A program made the position numbers and the translations under genes. The notes beneath the pieces are model-generated. The model saw nothing but the letters and a program-made list of their open reading frames with translations. It did not search any database and had not been told where the DNA came from. Below are positions 59,505 to 64,000 of a DNA stretch of 64,000 bases, piece by piece (the first letter of the stretch is position 1; each line of letters starts with the position of its first letter). The stretch spans positions 107,772,332 through 107,836,331 of the forward strand of contig NC_133398.1 of NCBI RefSeq assembly GCF_047511655.1, in the 5' to 3' direction. The stretch is from Castor canadensis. Lineage: Eukaryota; Chordata; Mammalia; Rodentia; Castoridae.

Positions 59505-60605
59505 CAGGATTGGCCCCTGGTGGGCTCAAGATGACTGAGCAATACTAGGTATCATCCTTAACACAACAATGCTCCCAAACTGGAAGCAGTAATGTTTTGT
59601 TATGTTGTCCCTTGAATAGTGAAGAAACATCCAGAAGCCCTTCCACATGTTTGCTTTCATTGTCTGATTGCCGTAATTAGGCCATGTGGCTCATTCCTGT
59701 CTTCAGTCATGGAATCCTCTTGGCTGAGTTGGCTGGATCTTGGGAACTCTCCAGCCTCCTAAGAAGGTGACCACAGCAGCATCACTACACAGTTGGGAAA
59801 TCTGAACAGCACTGGGAATGGGTTGGCAAGTATCTCCTGGGCACCACAGCCAGTCATCTTTTACTGCTGTTACGCCTATTATATGCTGAGCTCAGAGTAT
59901 GTTTAGAGAAACACCATTAGATTGTGCCTTCCAGAAGTGTGTGCAGTATAAGAGGAGCATACGGGCTTAAGGAGACAGAAGCTGCCGGGATGTGACAGTG
60001 CTTACAGAAGTCAGGGAATGTGAGCCATGTCAGTTATCATGCTGAATATCTCTTTGTATTCTGTTTATTCATATTCCAACTTCTCTATAAGACTCAATAG
60101 TAAAAGTCCAGTCTCTACTACATTACATTTAGCTTTCATACCTTGACAATTTCAGACTTTCCTTGTTTTTGATGACCCTGACAGTTTTGACAGTTTTTCA
60201 GGTATTTCATAGAAGGTTCTTCAGTTGGAATTCTTTTTCTCATTAGAATGGGACTGTGGGTTTGGAGGAAGAGTCCTACAGAGGCTTTCATTACATCATC
60301 AGTGGTACATTTCATTGTTGGTGCTAACTTTGATCATATGCTGATGTAGTTGGTCAAGCTTCTCTACTATAAAGTTATCCCCCCACCCCCACCCCATTTG
60401 CTGTTCTTTGGAAGGAAATAACTGTGTGCAGCCCACACTTGGAACAAGAAGTTATACTCCACTTCCTTAGGCCAGAGGGTCTACATAAATTATTTGTAAT
60501 GGCCCCATATAAATAGATTTGTCTGTTCTTCTTTATGTTTACTTATTTAGTCATTTTATCAGTAGTCTGGGATGTTTTACATTTTGGGTTTTGCTGAAAT
60601 TGTTC
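59505..60605. other. Intronic sequence
   Basis: Unclassified and without SINEs. A C/A-rich run lies near 60380-60396. No gene is seen. Confidence 0.3.
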
Positions 60606-60611
60606 AAACTT

Positions 60612-61142
60612 TGGGGCCAGGCATGGTGGCTCAAATATGTAATCCCAGTTACTTGGGAGGTAGAGGTAGAAGGACATAGTCAAAGGTCAGCCCAGGCAAA
60701 AACTAGAGACCCTATCTGAAAAAGCAAACAAAATAAAAAGGGCTAGAGGCATGTCTCAAGAGGCCCTGGGTTCAAACTGCCAAAAAAATTTTTTTGGTTC
60801 CAATAAGCTGAGTATGGTGGAACATGCCACCTACTCAGTAGGTAGAAATCGGGAGGATCGTGGTTCCAAGCCCGCTTGGGCAAAATATTAGTAAGACTCA
60901 AGCTTATCAAATAAGCCAGGTGTGGTGATGTGTATCTGTAATCCATGCTACACGGGAGACATTGGTAGGAGACCGTAGGAGACCAGCTGAGGCCAGCCCT
61001 GGGAAAAACAAACGCTTAAGACCTTATCCAGAAAGAATTAAGCAAAAAAAGGGGAGGCTGTCAGTGAGCTCAAGTAGGAGGGCATCTGCCTAGCAAGTAG
61101 AAGACCCTGAGTCCAATGCCCACTACTGCCAAAAAGAAATTT
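60612..61142 (+). mobile_element. Cluster of composite SINE units
   Basis: A first unit (60615-60790, 'gccaggcatggtggctcaaa') is followed by a second B1-like start ('gctgagtatggtggaacatg') and a third ('gccaggtgtggtgatgtgta'). The cluster ends in an ID half with 'ctgcctagcaagtagaagac' at about 61086 and a short A-rich tail. Confidence 0.85.
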
Positions 61143-61144
61143 TT

Positions 61145-62015
61145 GGTCAAGCTTTGGCCCTTGAGAGCTTTTTGACATGTAGACTACCCCTTGCCCGCTT
61201 TGAGTAGCACTTATATTCTGGCACTACATGATTCTCTGGGCTCCTTATGTATGGTTTTTGTCCCAGTCTCAGAATTAGCCATTTCTCTAAGGAACCCTAG
61301 TCCATTTTGTTGGAGAATTATACTTGAAACCAAGACCTCATGCTAGATGTGCTTATTGCTGTTGAGTTTTGGGGGGTATCAATGCTTTTAGGCTCTCTTA
61401 GCTGACAGAGTAAGGAAATATTTGTGTGTATAATACACATAATTAGGAATATTTCAAGATGTGACCATCTATGTCAAGCTACAAAAGCCTTCACAAGGGT
61501 GTCTCCAGCTCTAATCTGTTATCACATGGGCCATTCAAACTGAGTTTCGTTAGTTCTTTGTATCTTCCACTCTCCAGCAGTGAGAAAACTGCCTGTCACC
61601 ATTAGCGTCCATTTACTTACTTGTTTGACTCCAGTAAACAGGTGTAGTGGTTTCATAATTGTTACCCCGAGTCCCTCTGGGGAACAAGTTTGTTGACTAC
61701 AGCATGGTGCTTCAGCCTACAGACTCCATTTATTCTTCAGATTACTTGGTGCTTCCACCACCCCCTTTTATGAGGTTATTTTATGGATTTTAATATAATT
61801 GTTTTCTTTCCTTTTTGTCACATTCTGTATTCCATTCTGGATTCCTTAACCTGGGTTTTTTCTTTATTTTTATTGGAAACTTGAAGTTCAAAATTTCAGT
61901 GAGTTATTCCAAGTTAACTGCAATTTGGAACAAAGCCAGGGAAAGGCAGCAGTGTTTCAAACCTAATCCACTTGAGATGGAGTTCTTTTCTCTGAGGCCA
62001 CGTGGATTAGTCGAA
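61145..62015. other. Intronic sequence
   Basis: No recognised gene or repeat. Confidence 0.3.
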
Positions 62016-62019
62016 TTTT

Positions 62020-62178
62020 TTTGTTTGTTTGTTTGGCAGTGCTGGGTTTGAACTCAGGGTCTGACGCTTGCCAGGTGGGTGCTCTACCACTTGAGCAGCC
62101 CTTTTTTTATGATGGATATTTTTGAGATAGCATCTCGTGAACTATTTGCCTGGACTGGCTCTGAACCACCAGTGTCTT
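62020..62178 (-). mobile_element. Composite SINE, antisense, truncated
   Basis: A (TTTG)n run, 'ggcagtgctgggtttgaact', 'gtgctctaccacttgagcag' and 'gatagcatctcgtgaactat'. The B1-like half is cut short. Confidence 0.85.
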
Positions 62179-62179
62179 T

Positions 62180-62525
62180 CTCCCCATCCTAAGTCCTCAA
62201 AGAAAGAAGGAAAAGCAGAGTCCTTTAATTTAGCCTAGAGGAAATGCCATGGGCATCCAAAGGCCCCAGTTCCCCACTCACTACTCCGCCATTTCTTTGC
62301 CTAAGAAAGATGGAGCAGGATCCCCTGACAAGCAAGTGAGATATCCCTGGAGTTCTGGAAATCCTCATAATTGCTAAGGGATAAATCCATGGATTAGATT
62401 TATCTACTTTAATCTTCAAAACCATCCATGAACTTGACACTGTCATCACCCACACTTTCCAAATTGCTTGTATCACACGAGAAAGCCAGGGTCCCAAAAT
62501 CTTGTACTTTTCATCTCTGAATTTT
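62180..62525. other. Intronic sequence
   Basis: Unclassified and repeat-poor. A 105-codon minus-strand open frame here has no motifs. Confidence 0.3.
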
Positions 62526-62529
62526 GCAG

Positions 62530-62690
62530 GCCACAGACTCATTTGTTTAATTTCCTCACCTATAAGTTCTGGTAATTTTTATCTCCAGTTTGTAGATAAG
62601 GAGTTCAGGCACACGGAGTACATTATTTTGTCCAAGTTACAAGTTAGGCTTTGGTCCAATCAGACTCAGGCTTATATTAACCAGCCTGTC
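62530..62690 (-). mobile_element. MIR fragment, antisense
   Basis: 'agataaggagttcaggcaca' and 'ttgtccaagttacaagttag' match antisense MIR ('gatgaggaaactgaggcaca', 'ttgcccaaggtcac'). Confidence 0.65.
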
Positions 62691-62694
62691 ATAT

Positions 62695-63875
62695 GAATCT
62701 GTGGAGCCATCTCCCTCTAGGACACAACCCCTCCAGTGGCATCCCTCCGTGGGGAGCTCAGTGACAAACTCATTTACACCAGACATAGAGACTCACCCCC
62801 TTGCGCTATCTGTAAAACACACCACAGCCTGTAGGCTGGAAAATGGAGATACCTGTCCCCTGACTGCTCACCCCAACTTCCTTCATGTCACAGATGGCCC
62901 TCTGACTGCCTGCTCCCTCCATCACCTCCTCAGAACTCACCTCTGTCCATGCAGGACTTGAGGACACCAAGTCCACCCCACAGCAGTCTTCTTACTCGGA
63001 GATAAAAAAACAGGAACTGTGGGAACTATTGCTTCTAAATGTATTTTAGGAATTAGCATGTGAAGGGTCTGAGAAGTCCTGTTGATTTCGAGAAACATAG
63101 TGTCATTTTGGTATGCAGATCTGTTTCACAGCCTAAAAAAAAATCTCTTGGACTCCACCTGTTTTAACCCTGCTCCAAAACTCCTAGCAACTACTAATAT
63201 GCTTACCATCTCTGTAGTTTTGCCTTTTCCAGAATGTCATATTAATATTATCACACACTAGTCTAGACTTGGTTCTTTTACTTAGCAGTGTGCATGTAAG
63301 AGCCATTCAGCAATCACATTACTCTTAATTTGCATTTTAAATGGCAATGACATGTTGAACATATCTGCCATCAGTATTATCATCTTTGGGTGAGGAACCT
63401 ATTTGGATCCTATCCTCTCCCCTTTTTGAGCAGTTTTGGGGAGGGGTTATGATCTAATTTAATAAGAACGCTGAGATAGGACAGTCTTAGGATTGGTCCT
63501 TGATTTAGCATTAAGTGCCCAGGGTCTTTTCATTTCCAGTGTTTTTTTTGTCTCAAGATGGCTGCCACGGGTTAGTCTTCACACACTTAACAACATCCAG
63601 AAGCAGAAAAAGAATCTCTTCTCTTTTTTTTTCCCCCACTATGTTTTTTTTTTTTAATTGGGGTGTATTCACATGCCATAAAAAGTATGTAATTTTATTG
63701 TTTTGAGTATATTCACAATATAATAATCTAATTCCAGATCATTTCTGTCTCCCTAAAGTGAACCCTAGTACCCACATCTTTTCCACACTACACCCCCAGG
63801 ACCTTTGCAGATTTCTGTCTTTTCTTTTCCCTTCCTTCCTTCCTTTTTGCCTTTCCCTTCTTTCCTTTCCTCTTT
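62695..63875. other. Intronic sequence
   Basis: An L1-like antisense scrap is possible at about 63170-63330 ('cttagcagtgtgcatgtaag') and at 63650-63790. No gene is seen. Confidence 0.3.
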
Positions 63876-63879
63876 TCTT

Positions 63880-64000
63880 TCTTTTTTGGCAGTACTGAGG
63901 CATGAACTCAGGACCTTGGCAAGCAAAGTGTCTCCAGTTATTGCCCGGACTCAGACCTTGATCCTCCTACTCCCACCTTCCGAATAGCTGGGACTGTAAG
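63880..64000 (-). mobile_element. Composite SINE, antisense, cut by the window end
   Basis: A CT-rich start (63815-63885) is followed by 'ggcagtactgaggcatgaac' and 'cgaatagctgggactgtaag'. Confidence 0.8.

Larger units (their letters stand above)
42797..64000 (+). other. MFSD14B: MFSD14B intron 1 (runs to the window end)
   Basis: After the exon 1 donor I found no segment resembling exon 2 of MFSD14B (expected to start LQGFG, followed by the first membrane helix), so all remaining sequence is treated as first intron. The intron is rich in antisense composite SINEs, an old L1, MIRs and LTR remnants, listed separately. Stretches between the listed elements hold no recognisable gene. A missed short exon cannot be excluded. 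Confidence 0.7.

Noticed and set aside
42797-64000. Search for MFSD14B exon 2
   Set aside because: No segment resembling LQGFG plus the first membrane helix was found by eye. A proper splice-aware alignment would be needed to exclude it.

Overview
The window is mammalian nuclear DNA, almost certainly from a rodent. It has long introns and intergenic DNA, a CpG-island promoter, LINE-1 (L1) pieces in many states of decay, MIR fragments, MaLR-type LTR remnants, and dozens of copies of a composite SINE. The SINE has a B1/7SL-like half ending in a phrase like 'agctaggattacaggc' and a tRNA/ID-like half carrying 'gtggtagagcacctgcctagcaag'. That composite points to a non-murid rodent. I favour a castorimorph (beaver-like) genome, but this is judged from memory of repeat style and is not proven.

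Layout. Positions 1-5155 hold a SPATA31-family (testis-expressed, spermatogenesis-associated) gene on the plus strand. Two short 5' exons carry an in-frame stop and a 1-bp frameshift, yet the large last exon is open for more than 900 codons to the conserved C-terminus. Then come a degenerate 12-bp-core tandem repeat (about 6.9-7.8 kb), a possible minus-strand retrocopy of unknown parent (8.25-10.9 kb), and a truncated 5S rRNA pseudogene (12.1 kb). From 12.7 to 35 kb lie mostly L1 fragments and SINEs, a neatly nested pair of retroposed insertions (21.5-21.8 kb), and a processed pseudogene of CRLF3 (30.4-31.7 kb, minus). At 32.5-35.4 kb there is a repeat-poor, GC-richer stretch without a recognisable gene. 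A relatively young 5'-truncated L1 lies at 35.9-39.5 kb (minus).

A CpG island at 42.2-42.9 kb contains the promoter and first coding exon of MFSD14B (HIATL1, a major facilitator superfamily transporter), plus strand. Everything from 42797 to the window end appears to be its first intron, packed with SINEs, an old L1, MIRs and LTR remnants. I did not find exon 2.

The real genes are therefore SPATA31-like (complete 3' end, damaged 5' end) and MFSD14B (exon 1 only). As I recall, Spata31 genes lie close to Mfsd14b on mouse chromosome 13, so the arrangement fits rodent synteny. I see no operon-like or defence-like system and no convincing previously undescribed system. The best second-look items are the SPATA31 lesions beside a long preserved ORF, an upstream ORF that ends on the MFSD14B start codon, the tandem repeat, and the unassigned mRNA-like segments.
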